NCBI RefSeq assembly: GCF_001742225.1
Contig: NZ_CP017075.1
Location: 310,001 to 374,000 of the forward strand
Reading direction: 5' to 3'
From: Novosphingobium resinovorum
GTDB lineage: Bacteria > Pseudomonadota > Alphaproteobacteria > Sphingomonadales > Sphingomonadaceae
DNA length: 64,000 nucleotides
Position 1 is the first letter of the stretch, and each line of letters opens with the position of its first letter. Positions 8,083 to 18,105 of this stretch are shown here, one piece after another. Under the pieces are notes generated by a model. It ran no database searches. It had not been told where the DNA came from and was given only the letters and a program-made list of their open reading frames with translations. The position numbers were made by a program, and so were the translations under genes.

Positions 8083-10133
8083 ACCGGCCGGTCTTCGCGC
8101 GTTGGGGCGTCCCGGCGGCCATCTTCTCGATCAAGGCGTTTCTGGCAGCGATCCTGGCGGCCTATATCTCGTTTTCGATCGGGCTGGAGCGACCGTACTG
8201 GGCCTTCCTTACCGCTTATATCGTCGCCGCGCCGCTAGCCGGCGCGGTCGTTTCCAAGGCGCTGTTCCGCGTCATCGGCACTTTCGTCGGGGCCACGGCT
8301 TCGGTGCTCATGGTGCCGCCGCTGGCCCATTCGCCGGAACTGCTGACTCTGGCGCTCGCTTCGTGGCTGGCGCTGTGCGTCTTCGTCTCCCTGCTCGATC
8401 GCACGCCGCGCGGCTATATGTTCGTTTTAGCGGGTTATACCGCTTGTCTGATCGTGCTGCCGACGGTGGAAACGCCCGACCTCATCTTCGAGGATGCCGC
8501 GCTGCGCGTTCAGGAGATCACCATTGGTATCCTGTGCGGCAGCCTGATCCACGGTATCGTCCTGCCGGGTTCGGTCTCGACGTTCCTGCTCGGCCGCGTG
8601 GCGATGATGCTGCGCGATGCCGAGCGCTGGAGTCGCGATTCGCTGGAACTGGAACCAGATCCTTCGATCGAGGCGGAAAAGCGGCGACTGGCGCAGGATG
8701 TGACCGAACTGCATCAACTTTCGATCCACTTACCGTTCGAGACCAGCCGCCTGGCCCCGCGTGTGCGCACGGTGCGGGCGCTGCAGGACCAACTTTCGCT
8801 GCTGATGCCGTTGGGTGCCGCCGTCTCCGACCGTATCGGCGCCTTACGCGAACACGATGCCATGAGCGAGGAGGCGGAGGCGTTGCTTGCCGACACGCGT
8901 GACTGGCTCTCGCGGATTGAAGCGAGCCGCGAGGAGCGCGAGCAGGTCGGCGCCGACCTCAAGGCCCGTTGTGCCGCGCTTGAACCGCGGATCGATGCCG
9001 CGTCCGGCTGGGACGACATGCTCGTCCTCAGCCTGGGTTCACGGCTTTCCAGCCTGATCGAGGCGCATCTCGATTGCCGCGATCTTGCGGAACAACTCGG
9101 CACCCGCAACCGCAAGCCGGTTTCCGCGCGCATTCCGCCGTTGCTGGAAGGGCGGCGCAACCGCGAGGTTCACCGCGACTATCGCGGCGCCCTGCGCGGC
9201 GCGGCCGGTGCGGCGCTGACGATCATTCTGGGCTGCACGCTGTGGATCGGCAGCGGCTGGAACGACGGTGCCACCGCCGTCATGCTGGCGGGCGTGTTCC
9301 TGGCGCTGTTCTCGGCATCCGACAATCCGCTGTTGCCGCTGTGGATGTTCTTCAACGGCACGCTCATCGCAACGATTTTGGGCATGATCTACGCCTTCGG
9401 CATCCTGCCACGCATCGACGGTTTTACGATGCTGGCGCTGACGCTGGCGCCGCCATTGCTGGTGCTCGGCTCGCTGATGCACTCGCCGCGCTACGCCGGT
9501 GTCGCGCTGCCTGCGCTGCTCGGCATGGGCAGCCCGTTCATCATCGCCGAGCAGTATAGCGACAACTTCGCCACGTTCGCCAACGGCTCCTTGGCTCAGC
9601 TGCTGGGCACTCTGTTCGCCATCGTGATGGCGCGCCTGCTGCAAACGGCCGGGCTGGAGAGCGCCATCCGGCGGACCTTGCGCGCGGGCTGGCGCGATAT
9701 CGCCGAGCGTGCCAACCTCTACGGACCGCCCGACGTGCGCGGCTGGATCAACCGCATGCTCGACCGTATCGCGCTGCTCAATCCCCGCCTCGCGCTATCA
9801 GGCAAGCAGCCGGGCGCGCCGCTCTACGACGTGCTGCGGGATCTGCGCACGGGCGTGGCGATCGGCGAACTGCGCGAGCTGCGGCTCGACCTGCCGCCCG
9901 CTCGCAGCGCGCCCCTCACCAGTGTGCTGGCCGACGTGGCCGACTACTACCGCCGGCTCGAGCCCGAGCACCGTCCGCCCGCCGCGCCCGAACTGCTGGC
10001 CGACATCGATGCTGCGCTCCACGTCTTCACCCGCGACGAGGACCGGTCCGTGCGCCGCAAGGCGGCACTGGCGCTGGTCTCGCTGCGCCGTAACATCTTT
10101 CCCGAAGCCGCCGCGCTGAAAGGCCAGCCATGA
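8079..10133 (+). CDS. FUSC-family inner-membrane efflux protein (AaeB-like)
   Basis: 684 residues. Two clusters of hydrophobic segments (about residues 10-170 and 370-530) flank a soluble, partly helical middle, and a soluble C-terminal tail follows. This is the layout of fusaric acid resistance/AaeB proteins, which export aromatic carboxylates. Markers include RPYWAFLTAYIVA near the N-terminus and the repeated half GAAGAALTIILGC near 365. It works with the AaeX-like peptide, the adaptor and the outer-membrane factor that follow. The overlaps on both sides (ATGA) show tight translational coupling. Confidence 0.9.
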   Translation: MNRPVFARWGVPAAIFSIKAFLAAILAAYISFSIGLERPYWAFLTAYIVAAPLAGAVVSKALFRVIGTFVGATASVLMVPPLAHSPELLTLALASWLALCVFVSLLDRTPRGYMFVLAGYTACLIVLPTVETPDLIFEDAALRVQEITIGILCGSLIHGIVLPGSVSTFLLGRVAMMLRDAERWSRDSLELEPDPSIEAEKRRLAQDVTELHQLSIHLPFETSRLAPRVRTVRALQDQLSLLMPLGAAVSDRIGALREHDAMSEEAEALLADTRDWLSRIEASREEREQVGADLKARCAALEPRIDAASGWDDMLVLSLGSRLSSLIEAHLDCRDLAEQLGTRNRKPVSARIPPLLEGRRNREVHRDYRGALRGAAGAALTIILGCTLWIGSGWNDGATAVMLAGVFLALFSASDNPLLPLWMFFNGTLIATILGMIYAFGILPRIDGFTMLALTLAPPLLVLGSLMHSPRYAGVALPALLGMGSPFIIAEQYSDNFATFANGSLAQLLGTLFAIVMARLLQTAGLESAIRRTLRAGWRDIAERANLYGPPDVRGWINRMLDRIALLNPRLALSGKQPGAPLYDVLRDLRTGVAIGELRELRLDLPPARSAPLTSVLADVADYYRRLEPEHRPPAAPELLADIDAALHVFTRDEDRSVRRKAALALVSLRRNIFPEAAALKGQP

Positions 10134-10345
10134 ACGGCGAAGTCTCCATCCTGGGCGTGTTCATGCCCACGCTCCTGCTGATCGCGGTCATCGCCTCGGT
10201 CCTGACCATGCTGCTCATGCGCGTGGCCGATTTCGTGGGGTTCTACCGCATTGTCGCCTATCGCGCGCTCGTCGACCTGTGCCTTTATGTCATGGTGTTC
10301 GGCGCGCTTTCCTTCCTTGCCACCTATTTTGGTCTCCACCCATGA
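10130..10345 (+). CDS. AaeX-like small membrane protein (DUF1656)
   Basis: 71 residues with two hydrophobic stretches (about 9-28 and 45-66). The opening EVSILGVFMPTLLLI is typical of DUF1656/AaeX peptides, which sit between the pump and the adaptor in aromatic-acid efflux operons. Their exact job is unclear. It overlaps the gene on either side by 4 bases. Confidence 0.88.
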   Translation: MNGEVSILGVFMPTLLLIAVIASVLTMLLMRVADFVGFYRIVAYRALVDLCLYVMVFGALSFLATYFGLHP

Positions 10346-11268
10346 AGAACCTGCTTCCCGCCATCGGCCGCAGCGCCGCTACCATCGTCATCGTCCTGCT
10401 TGCGGCCTTCATCGCATACTGGATGTGGATGCATTACGAGCGCAGTCCCTGGACCCGCGACGGCCGTGTCCGTGCCGATGTGGTGCGGGTGACGCCGGAC
10501 ATCGGGGGGCTCGTCACATCCGTCTCGGTGCACGACAACCAGCAGGTGAAGGCCGGGGATCTCCTCTTCGTGATCGACAAGCCGCGCTATTCGCTGGCGG
10601 TGGAGCAGGCCGAGGCCAGCCTCTCCAGCGCAAGGGCGACGCTGGGGCAGGCACAGCGCGAGTCCTCGCGCGATCTGGCGCTGGGAGACCTCGTCGCCAC
10701 CGAGTCGCACGAACAGAACGTCGCCAAGGTGGCCACCGCCCGCGCCGCCGTGGCCGAGGCGCAGAGCGCGCTGGACGGGGCCAGGCTAAACCTCCAGCGC
10801 ACGCAGGTCCATGCCTCGGTCAACGGCACGGTGACCAACCTCGACCTGCATCCCGGCGATTACGTGGCCGCCGGTAGCCAGGCCATGGCGCTGGTCGATG
10901 GTGATTCGATCCGGGTCGAAGGCTACTTCGAGGAAACCAAGCTGCCGCTGATCCGCATCGGCGCGCCGGTGAGCGTGAAACTGATGGGCGAGGAGAACGT
11001 GCTCAAGGGGCGGGTCGAGAGCATCGCGGCAGGCATCAACGACGATACCCGCAGCGATTCGGGCAACCTTCTGCCCAATGTCGCGGCGACCTTCTCGTGG
11101 GTGCGTCTCGCCCAGCGCATCCCGGTGCGCGTGAGGCTGACGCAGGTGCCTAAGGACGTGCGCCTGATCTTGGGCCGCACCGCGACGGTCACGATCGAGC
11201 AGCATGGCGAGCAGCATGGCGAGCAGCACAGCCAGAACAAGCCCGCACCGAAGGGGAAGGTGCAGTGA
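10342..11268 (+). CDS. HlyD/AaeA-type periplasmic adaptor
   Basis: 308 residues from the ATG at 10342. One N-terminal membrane helix (about 10-30), then ERSPWTRDGRVRADVVRVTPDIGG, the standard EmrA/AaeA barrel-sandwich start. A helical hairpin (about 85-145) and a beta-barrel half follow. The adaptor links the FUSC pump to the outer-membrane factor. The C-terminus holds a short repeat, EQHGEQHGEQHSQ, encoded by near-perfect 12-base repeats at 11199-11232. It overlaps the next gene by 4 bases. Confidence 0.92.
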   Translation: MKNLLPAIGRSAATIVIVLLAAFIAYWMWMHYERSPWTRDGRVRADVVRVTPDIGGLVTSVSVHDNQQVKAGDLLFVIDKPRYSLAVEQAEASLSSARATLGQAQRESSRDLALGDLVATESHEQNVAKVATARAAVAEAQSALDGARLNLQRTQVHASVNGTVTNLDLHPGDYVAAGSQAMALVDGDSIRVEGYFEETKLPLIRIGAPVSVKLMGEENVLKGRVESIAAGINDDTRSDSGNLLPNVAATFSWVRLAQRIPVRVRLTQVPKDVRLILGRTATVTIEQHGEQHGEQHSQNKPAPKGKVQ

Positions 11269-12674
11269 CCTTGCCGCGCTTCCTGTGCTCGGCAGCGCTG
11301 GCGCTCGCCTTGTCCGCCTGCGCGACAGCGGGGCCGGACTATCATCCGCCTGAGAACGCCGTCTCCAATGCGCCGGCCGCGCAAGGGACGTTCAACTCGG
11401 CAAATGGTGCGGCGTTCTCGCAGGAGCCGCTGCCGGATCACTGGTGGAAGCTCTACGACGACCCGCGCCTCGACGCGCTGGTGGAGCAGGCGCTGGCGGC
11501 CAACACCGACTTGCGTGCCGCCGACGCCAATCTCGACCGCGCCCGCGCCGTGCTGCGCGAGGCTGCTGCCGCCCGCACGCTGTCGACGGCGGTAAGCGGC
11601 GGCGTCGATTTGTCGCGCCAGTCCTCCACTGGCGTCTCGATGCCGGGCGTGGTGACCGACAATCTCGGACTTGCGTTGAGCTACCCGCTCGACCTGAAAG
11701 GCAAGCTGCGCCGAGCCATCGAGGCCAGCACCGCCGATGCCGAGGCGACCGAGGCCGCGCGCGATGCCGTGCGCGTCAGCGTCGCCGCCGCGACCACCAG
11801 CGCCTATGCCAAAGTCTGCGCCGCCAACTACCAGCTCGGGGTGACGCAGCGGGTGGTACAGCTCCAGCGCCAGACCCTCGACGCCACGCGGCGGCTGCAG
11901 AAGGGCGGTCGCGGCACCGCGTTCGACGTCAGCCGTGCTGCCGCCGCAGTAGAGACCAGCGCGGCCGCGCTTCCGGCCTTCACTGCCGCGCGGCAGAACT
12001 CGCTTTACCTGCTGGCGACACTTCTGGGCCGTCCGCCCGCCGATTTTCCTGCGGAAGTCGCAGACTGCGCTACGCTGCCGCGCCTCGCGGGCGGAGTGCC
12101 GGTCGAGGATGGTGCCGCGCTCATCCGTCGCCGCGCCGATATCCGTGCTGCGGAACGTACCATCGCCGCCGACACCGCGCGCATCGGGGTGGCGACGGCG
12201 GACCTCTATCCTTCGGTCAGTATCGGCGGGTCGCTGGGCTTCTCCGGCCCGATCCACGATTTCGGCACCGGCGACAGCTTCGGCATGAGTCTCGGCCCGC
12301 TGCTCAGCTGGAGCTTCCCCAACCGCCCGGCCGTACGCGCGAAGATCGATCAGGCCGACGCGCAAGTGCGCGTCGATCTCGCCAATTTCGACGGTACGGT
12401 ACTGGAAGCGCTGCGGCAGGCGGAATCGGCCATGGAGACTTACGCGCGGGATCGGGAGCGCGAGGCGGCACTGGGCCGGGCGGCAGATGCGGCGGGGCTA
12501 TCGGCTTCGCAGGCAGGCAAGCTGTTTCGCTTCGGGCGTAGCGCTTTTCTCGATCTGCTAAGTGCGCAGGCGAGTTTGGCTTCCGCTCAGGTGAGTCACG
12601 CCTCGGCGCAAACCACACTGGTAGACGACCAGATCGCGGTGTTCCTGGCGCTCGGCGGCGGGTGGCGGCAGTAG
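11265..12674 (+). CDS. Outer-membrane efflux lipoprotein (NodT/OprM type)
   Basis: 469 residues with a GTG start inside the overlap with the adaptor (GTGA). The lipoprotein signal ends LALSACATAGPDY, with the Cys near residue 19 as lipid site. The rest shows the TolC-type duplicated helical pattern, with WWKLYDDPRLDALVEQAL near 60, LYPSVSIGGSLGFSG near 315 and FLDLLSAQASLASAQ near 425. It should form the exit duct for the AaeAB-like pump. It is the last gene of the operon and is followed by repeat C1. Confidence 0.92.
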   Translation: MTLPRFLCSAALALALSACATAGPDYHPPENAVSNAPAAQGTFNSANGAAFSQEPLPDHWWKLYDDPRLDALVEQALAANTDLRAADANLDRARAVLREAAAARTLSTAVSGGVDLSRQSSTGVSMPGVVTDNLGLALSYPLDLKGKLRRAIEASTADAEATEAARDAVRVSVAAATTSAYAKVCAANYQLGVTQRVVQLQRQTLDATRRLQKGGRGTAFDVSRAAAAVETSAAALPAFTAARQNSLYLLATLLGRPPADFPAEVADCATLPRLAGGVPVEDGAALIRRRADIRAAERTIAADTARIGVATADLYPSVSIGGSLGFSGPIHDFGTGDSFGMSLGPLLSWSFPNRPAVRAKIDQADAQVRVDLANFDGTVLEALRQAESAMETYARDREREAALGRAADAAGLSASQAGKLFRFGRSAFLDLLSAQASLASAQVSHASAQTTLVDDQIAVFLALGGGWRQ

Positions 12675-12680
12675 CGGCCG

Positions 12681-12791
12681 GCCCACCCCGTCCGGCTAGG
12701 AGGTAAACCGCCAAGCCTCCCGGCCCTTCCGCAAGCGGGAGGGCATGGCCTTGTTCTCCCCTCCCGCTTGCGGGAGGAGCTGGGGGTGGGC
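12681..12791. repeat. Dispersed palindromic repeat, family C copy 1
   Basis: Begins GCCCACCCCG and ends GGGGGTGGGC, so its ends are inverted. Inside are two facing CCTCCCGCTTGCGGGAGG-type dyads. The internal text CTAGGAGGTAAACCGCCAAGCCTCCCGGCC recurs, in reverse, in copy C4 at 60490-60634 and in shortened form in C3 at 54006-54081. Confidence 0.8.
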
Positions 12792-12805
12792 TTTCCTACC
12801 CCAAA

Positions 12806-12973
12806 TCAAAAATCGATCGCGATGCCTTTCTGCACCCAGTCGCCGTAGCGGGTGGGTGAAAGGCCGTCGGGATCCTGCTCGTCCTTGGCCTTGACAGGCG
12901 GGGGAGCGGGGTCGTTGGTCCAGTGAGCGGGCTTGGTGAAGGCCGCCGGACGTTCAGTGGCGCGCTTGGTCAT
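12806..12973 (-). CDS. DUF1674 protein, SDHAF4-like assembly factor
   Basis: A 55-residue protein ending DPDGLSPTRYGDWVQKGIAIDF, the invariant C-terminal block of DUF1674. Eukaryotic members (SDHAF4/Sdh8) help flavinylated succinate dehydrogenase subunit A assemble and suppress oxidant release. The same role is likely here but unproven. The ATG at 12973 is 54 bases from the divergent rsmB start, so the two genes share a short promoter region. A longer in-frame extension to 13963 is antisense to rsmB and not real. Confidence 0.85.
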   Translation of the reverse strand: MTKRATERPAAFTKPAHWTNDPAPPPVKAKDEQDPDGLSPTRYGDWVQKGIAIDF

Positions 12974-13027
12974 GGGCCCCATGTGGTGCGGGTGGCGGAA
13001 AAAGGCAATCCGGTATAGGGGCCGACG

Positions 13028-14260
13028 ATGGACATACCCGGACTTCCTGCGCGCCGTGCCGCGCTCAACCTCATCGATGCCGTTCTGCGCAGGGGCGAGA
13101 CGCTCGACCAGGCGGGCGGCTCCGCGCTCGCGCGCATCAAGGGCGATGCCGACCGCGCGCTCGCCCGCGCCATCGCCGGGGAGGTGCTGCGCTGGCGCGC
13201 CGACCTCGACGCGCTGATCGACTCCGCCACCCGCCTGCCGCTGGCCGACGACGCCAAGGCGCGCGCGGTGCTGCAGATCATGCTGGCGCAAGTGCTGCGG
13301 CTGGAGACGCCCGCGCACGCCGTCATCGCCACCGGCCTGCCGTTGCTGATGGGCGGCCCGCGCCGTCTGGCGCACGGCGTGTTCTCGACCCTGACCAAGC
13401 GCGCCGTGACGCTGCCCGAAGTGCCGACCCTGCCTGAGCCGGTCATGGAGCGCTGGGGCATCCGGGCCGAGACGATCGCCGCCGGTCTCGCCGTGCCGCC
13501 GCCGCTGGACCTCGCGCTGCGCGATGCCGCGGCGACGGCGGAGTGGGCCGAGCGTCTCGGCGGCGTCTCGCTGATGCCGGGTCATGTGCGCCTGCCGCGC
13601 GGGATCGCGGTGGAGCATCTCGAAGGTTTCCGCGAGGGTGCGTGGTGGGTGCAGGATCTCGCCGCCAGCCTGCCCGCGCGCATGCTCGGTGCGGGTGAGG
13701 GGCGGTCCGTGCTCGATCTTTGCGCCGCGCCCGGCGGCAAGACGATGCAGCTTGCGGCGGCGGGCTGGAAGGTGACCGCGCTCGACAACGCCAAGCGGCG
13801 GCTTGAACGCCTGCGCGAGAACCTTGAGCGCACCGCGCTGGAGGCGGAGGTGGTGCTCGCAGATGCCTTTACGTGGGAGCCGCAGGAGAAGTTCGACGCG
13901 ATCCTGCTCGACGCGCCGTGCACCGCGACGGGCACCTCGCGCCGTCATCCGGACGTGCTCCACCGCATCGCGCCGCGCCAGATCGAGGAGATGGCCGAAA
14001 TCCAGACGCGGATGCTGGCGCGGGCGGCCGAGTGGCTGAAGCCCGGCGGCACGCTGGTCTACGCTGTGTGCTCGCTGGAGCAGGAGGAAGGCGAGGACCG
14101 GGCGGCCGACGTCGAACTGACGCTCGCCCCGATCACGGCGGCGGAACTGCCCGAGGGCCTCTCGCCGACGGGCGAGGGCTGGCTGCGCACCGATCCGGGA
14201 ATGCTGGCCGAGGCGGGCGGCCTCGACGGCTTCTTCATCGCGCGGTGGGTGAAGGGCTGA
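13028..14260 (+). CDS. rsmB: 16S rRNA cytosine-C5 methyltransferase, RsmB/Sun family
   Basis: 410 residues. An N-terminal NusB-like RNA-binding domain (about 1-130) precedes an AdoMet-dependent NOL1/NOP2/Sun domain. Motif I is VLDLCAAPGGKTMQL near 231-245, the PC motif is LLDAPCTATG near 296-305 and the catalytic Cys is in AVCSLEQEEGED near 343. The family makes m5C967 in 16S rRNA. The NOP2/Sun group has several paralogues, so target-position certainty is moderate. Confidence 0.9.
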   Translation: MDIPGLPARRAALNLIDAVLRRGETLDQAGGSALARIKGDADRALARAIAGEVLRWRADLDALIDSATRLPLADDAKARAVLQIMLAQVLRLETPAHAVIATGLPLLMGGPRRLAHGVFSTLTKRAVTLPEVPTLPEPVMERWGIRAETIAAGLAVPPPLDLALRDAAATAEWAERLGGVSLMPGHVRLPRGIAVEHLEGFREGAWWVQDLAASLPARMLGAGEGRSVLDLCAAPGGKTMQLAAAGWKVTALDNAKRRLERLRENLERTALEAEVVLADAFTWEPQEKFDAILLDAPCTATGTSRRHPDVLHRIAPRQIEEMAEIQTRMLARAAEWLKPGGTLVYAVCSLEQEEGEDRAADVELTLAPITAAELPEGLSPTGEGWLRTDPGMLAEAGGLDGFFIARWVKG

Positions 14261-14296
14261 GGTAGCGGACAGCCGCGTCGTGGGAGTTTCGCCTTA

Positions 14297-14388
14297 AACC
14301 CATCATCCCCGCGAAGGCGGGGACCCATCTGATGTTCATGCAACAGGCACCGTCAGGAGATGGGTTCCCGCCTTCGCGGGAATGACGG
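14297..14388. repeat. Palindromic repeat, family E
   Basis: Two facing arms: CCCATCATCCCCGCGAAGGCGGGGACCCATCT and AGATGGGTTCCCGCCTTCGCGGGAATGACGG, with about 30 bases between. Each arm also contains its own small CCCGCGAAGGCGGG dyad. It is the only copy I see in the window and may also end transcription between convergent rsmB and htpX. Confidence 0.75.
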
Positions 14389-14424
14389 ACGGTACTTTGT
14401 CCGAGCAATTATAGTCGGCGAAGG

Positions 14425-15333
14425 TCAGCGCCGGTTCGGATCGAGCGCCGAGCGGCCACGCGTCGCGCTACTACGCGGCACCGAAGCCATCGCTGGACGC
14501 GGGGGTATAGCCCCGCCGTCCAGCGCCATCAGCGCGGCGATGCGCTTCTCGGTCGCCGGGTGGGTCGAGAACAAGTCCGACACCGACGAGGGCACGATGT
14601 AGAGCTGCGCCGCCGCCGGGTTGCGCTCGACGGTGGGGTTGCGCAAGTGGGCGGCAGGCCCGGCGATCTTCTGCAGCGCAGAGGCCAGCGCGCGCGGGTT
14701 GCCGCTGATCTCGGCGCCCGCCTTGTCGGCGCCGTATTCGCGGGTGCGGCTGATCGCCATCTGCACGATCATCGCCGCGAAGGGGGCCATGACCATTGCC
14801 GCGATCGCGGCCATCGGGCTCGGGCGATCCTCCGAATTGCCCATGTGGCCGAAGAACATGCCGAAGTTGGCGATCATCGAGATGCCGCCCGCGATCGTCG
14901 CCACCATCGTCATCACCAGCGTGTCGCGGTTCTTCACGTGGCCCAGTTCGTGCGCCATCACGCCCGCCACTTCATCGCGGCTGAGCATGTCGAGCAGGCC
15001 CGTGGTCGCGGCGACGGCGGCGTGCTCGGGGTCGCGGCCGGTGGCGAATGCGTTGGGCGCCTCGGTGTCGATCACGTAGACGCGCGGCATCGGCAGCCCG
15101 GCACGCTGCGCCAGTTCGGCGACGAGGCGGTGGAACTCGCTCTCCGGGCCGACCTCGCGGGCGTTGTGCATCTTCAGCACGATGCTGTCCGCGTTCCAGA
15201 AGGTGAACAGGTTCATGCCCGCCGCCACGAGCAGCGCGATGATGGCGCCGCCGGTTCCGCCCAGCATGTAGCCCAGCCCCATGAACAGCGCCGTCAGCGC
15301 CGCCAGCAGCATGGCCGTCTTCATTCCGTTCAC
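14425..15333 (-). CDS. htpX: Membrane zinc metalloprotease HtpX
   Basis: 302 residues. An M48 protease that helps degrade misfolded inner-membrane proteins. Two N-terminal hydrophobic segments (about 4-50), the zinc site HELGH in [13 protein letters not shown] (about 129-133), two more hydrophobic segments after it, and a third zinc ligand Glu in [13 protein letters not shown] chose the GTG at 15333 because it gives the family opening (M)NGMKTAMLL and sits 10 bases from an AGGAG. A TTG at 15339 and an ATG at 15324 are alternatives. Confidence 0.95.
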   Translation of the reverse strand: MNGMKTAMLLAALTALFMGLGYMLGGTGGAIIALLVAAGMNLFTFWNADSIVLKMHNAREVGPESEFHRLVAELAQRAGLPMPRVYVIDTEAPNAFATGRDPEHAAVAATTGLLDMLSRDEVAGVMAHELGHVKNRDTLVMTMVATIAGGISMIANFGMFFGHMGNSEDRPSPMAAIAAMVMAPFAAMIVQMAISRTREYGADKAGAEISGNPRALASALQKIAGPAAHLRNPTVERNPAAAQLYIVPSSVSDLFSTHPATEKRIAALMALDGGAIPPRPAMASVPRSSATRGRSALDPNRR

Positions 15334-15416
15334 TTTCAATTGTCTCCTTGAGCGTTTGTCCCGGCGAATCTAGGGTCGGGCGGGAGGGTTTCAATGGCGC
15401 GCGCCGTTCCCGACAC

Positions 15417-16076
15417 ATGCAGTCACGCAACCGAAACCGGCAGGAAAGATTGACCGCTCCCGACCCGAAACCGAAACGTCGCCGCCGCTCTTCCGAGGAA
15501 GTGGCTGACCGCATCCTCGAAGCCGCCGCCGAGGAGTTCGAGGCTTCGGGCTATGCCGGGGCGACGACCGCCGCGATCGCCCGCCGCGCCGATGTGACCG
15601 AGGCGCAGATCTTCCGCTTCCACGACAGCAAGCAGGCGCTGTTCCGCGCGGCGATCTTCACGCCGCTGAACCGCCACTTCGCGGACTTTCAGGCCCGAAC
15701 CGCCGGAGCGGGCGAGGGCAAGGATGTGGCGCGGGCCTACATCGGCGAATTGCTCGATTTCATGGGCAGCCATTCGAAGATGTTCCTCTCGCTGGCGGTC
15801 GCCAATGCCTATTCGCCCGAAGCCTCGGGCGGGATCGAGGCGCTCGACGGGTTGCAGGACTACTTTCGCAAGGGCGAGGCGATGTCGCGCGCGCGCATCG
15901 GGGAGACCCCGCGCATCGCGCCGGAACTCATGGTGCGCGTGTCGTTCGCGGCGGTGCTGGCGAACCTGATGTTCCGCGACTGGCTGTTCCCGCCGGGCAT
16001 GGCCAGCGAGGCGGAGATTCGCGATGCCATCGCGGCTTTCGTGATCGAGGGGATCGGGGCGAACGGCAAGGTGTGA
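15417..16076 (+). CDS. TetR-family transcriptional regulator
   Basis: About 219 residues. A basic N-terminus (RNRNRQ, KPKRRRRSS) precedes the TetR DNA-binding helices: ADRILEAAAEEFEASGYAGA and IARRADVTEAQIFRFHDSKQ (about 33-80). The C-terminal ligand domain has no recognisable family. It is transcribed divergently from htpX, and its next neighbour downstream is the nitronate monooxygenase gene. The target cannot be named. The start could also be at 15348, but the added residues are not TetR-like. Confidence 0.8.
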   Translation: MQSRNRNRQERLTAPDPKPKRRRRSSEEVADRILEAAAEEFEASGYAGATTAAIARRADVTEAQIFRFHDSKQALFRAAIFTPLNRHFADFQARTAGAGEGKDVARAYIGELLDFMGSHSKMFLSLAVANAYSPEASGGIEALDGLQDYFRKGEAMSRARIGETPRIAPELMVRVSFAAVLANLMFRDWLFPPGMASEAEIRDAIAAFVIEGIGANGKV

Positions 16077-16170
16077 AACCTTCGCCGCCGCGATGGACGC
16101 GCCCCTTGGCACCCCGGGTGCCTTGAAGCCCCGCGCCGCATGACATAGCCCCGCTTGCAACCATCGATAG

Positions 16171-17166
<996 letters not shown>

Positions 17167-17186
17167 TCGACGGAGAGGGAGATTCC

Positions 17187-17969
17187 ATGAGTTACGAGCA
17201 CATCCTCTATTCGCTGGAGGACGGCGTCGCGCGCATTTCCCTCAACGATCCCAAGACAATGAACGGCGTCACCGAGGCGATGGGGCTGGAGATGGTCCAC
17301 GCCCTGGACGTGGCGGCGCGCGATGCCCGCGCGGTGCTGCTGACGGGCGAGGGCAAGGCGTTCTGCTCGGGCGCAAACCTTGCGGCGGCGCAGGATATGC
17401 TGGCCGATCCCATGCGCGATATCGGCGGCCAGCTCGACCGCGCGTTCAACCCGGTCATCATGCAGATCAAGACTATGGAGCAGCCGGTCGTCACCGCGAT
17501 CCGCGGGCCTGCGGCGGGCTTCGGCGCGGGTCTGGCGGCGGCGGGCGACGTGGTGCTGATGGCGGAAGGGTCGTACTTCTTCTGCGCCTTCTGCCACGTC
17601 GGCCTCGTCCCCGATGGCGGCGCGACCTACCTGCTGGCGCAGGCGGTGGGCCGGGTGCGCGCCATGCAGATGATGCTGCTGGGCGAGAAGGTCGATGCTA
17701 GGACCGCGCTCGACTGGGGCCTTGCGACCAGGGTGGTGCCCGAGGACGACCTCGACGCCGAGGCGATGAAGCTGGCGAAGCGGCTGGCCACCGGTCCGCG
17801 CTCGCTCGGCCTCATCAAGCGGATGGCGTGGGATGCGCTGGATTCGAGCCTTGAGACCGCGCTGCAGGCCGAACGACGCGGCCAGCGCGAGGCGGGGCGG
17901 ACCGAGGACTTCCTCGAAGGCGTCAATGCGTTCCTCGAAAAGCGCAAGCCCGCGTTCAAGGGACGCTGA
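17187..17969 (+). CDS. Enoyl-CoA hydratase/isomerase family protein
   Basis: 260 residues of crotonase fold: CSGANLAAAQDM (about 65), the oxyanion-hole segment IRGPAAGFGAGLAAAGDVVL (about 105) and FCHVGLVPDGGATYLLAQ (about 135). The position of one catalytic Glu of true hydratases is occupied by HVGLVPDGG, which fits isomerase-like or other crotonase reactions better. Likely operon with the preceding nitronate monooxygenase. Exact substrate unknown. Confidence 0.87.
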   Translation: MSYEHILYSLEDGVARISLNDPKTMNGVTEAMGLEMVHALDVAARDARAVLLTGEGKAFCSGANLAAAQDMLADPMRDIGGQLDRAFNPVIMQIKTMEQPVVTAIRGPAAGFGAGLAAAGDVVLMAEGSYFFCAFCHVGLVPDGGATYLLAQAVGRVRAMQMMLLGEKVDARTALDWGLATRVVPEDDLDAEAMKLAKRLATGPRSLGLIKRMAWDALDSSLETALQAERRGQREAGRTEDFLEGVNAFLEKRKPAFKGR

Positions 17970-17976
17970 GGCTATA

Positions 17977-18097
17977 TCCTCCCTGTTGCGCAGTAATGGG
18001 GAGGGGGACCGCCGCCGAAGGCGGTGGTGGAGGGGTAGCAGCCCCCTCCGTCAGCCCGGCGGGCTGCCACCTCCCCATTCCCTCGGAACAGGGAGGA
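17977..18097. repeat. Dispersed palindromic repeat, family A copy 1
   Basis: About 121 bases. The outer arms TCCTCCCTGTTGCG... and ...AACAGGGAGGA face each other. The core has GGGGACCGCCGCCGAAGGCGG, then GGTGGAGGGG, then CCCTCCGTCAGCCCGGCGGGCTGCCACC. The same order recurs at 36990-37116, 55915-56038 and 58913-59038. It lies between two convergent genes. Confidence 0.88.
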
Positions 18098-18105
18098 TTG
18101 GGCGT

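Noticed and set aside
11199..11232. Short GAGCAGCATGGC tandem as a separate repeat feature
   Set aside because: It is an in-frame peptide repeat at the adaptor's C-terminus and is described there.
10923..12365. 480-residue minus-strand open frame
   Set aside because: Antisense to the adaptor and outer-membrane factor genes; low-complexity Arg/Gly/Ala text and no domain.
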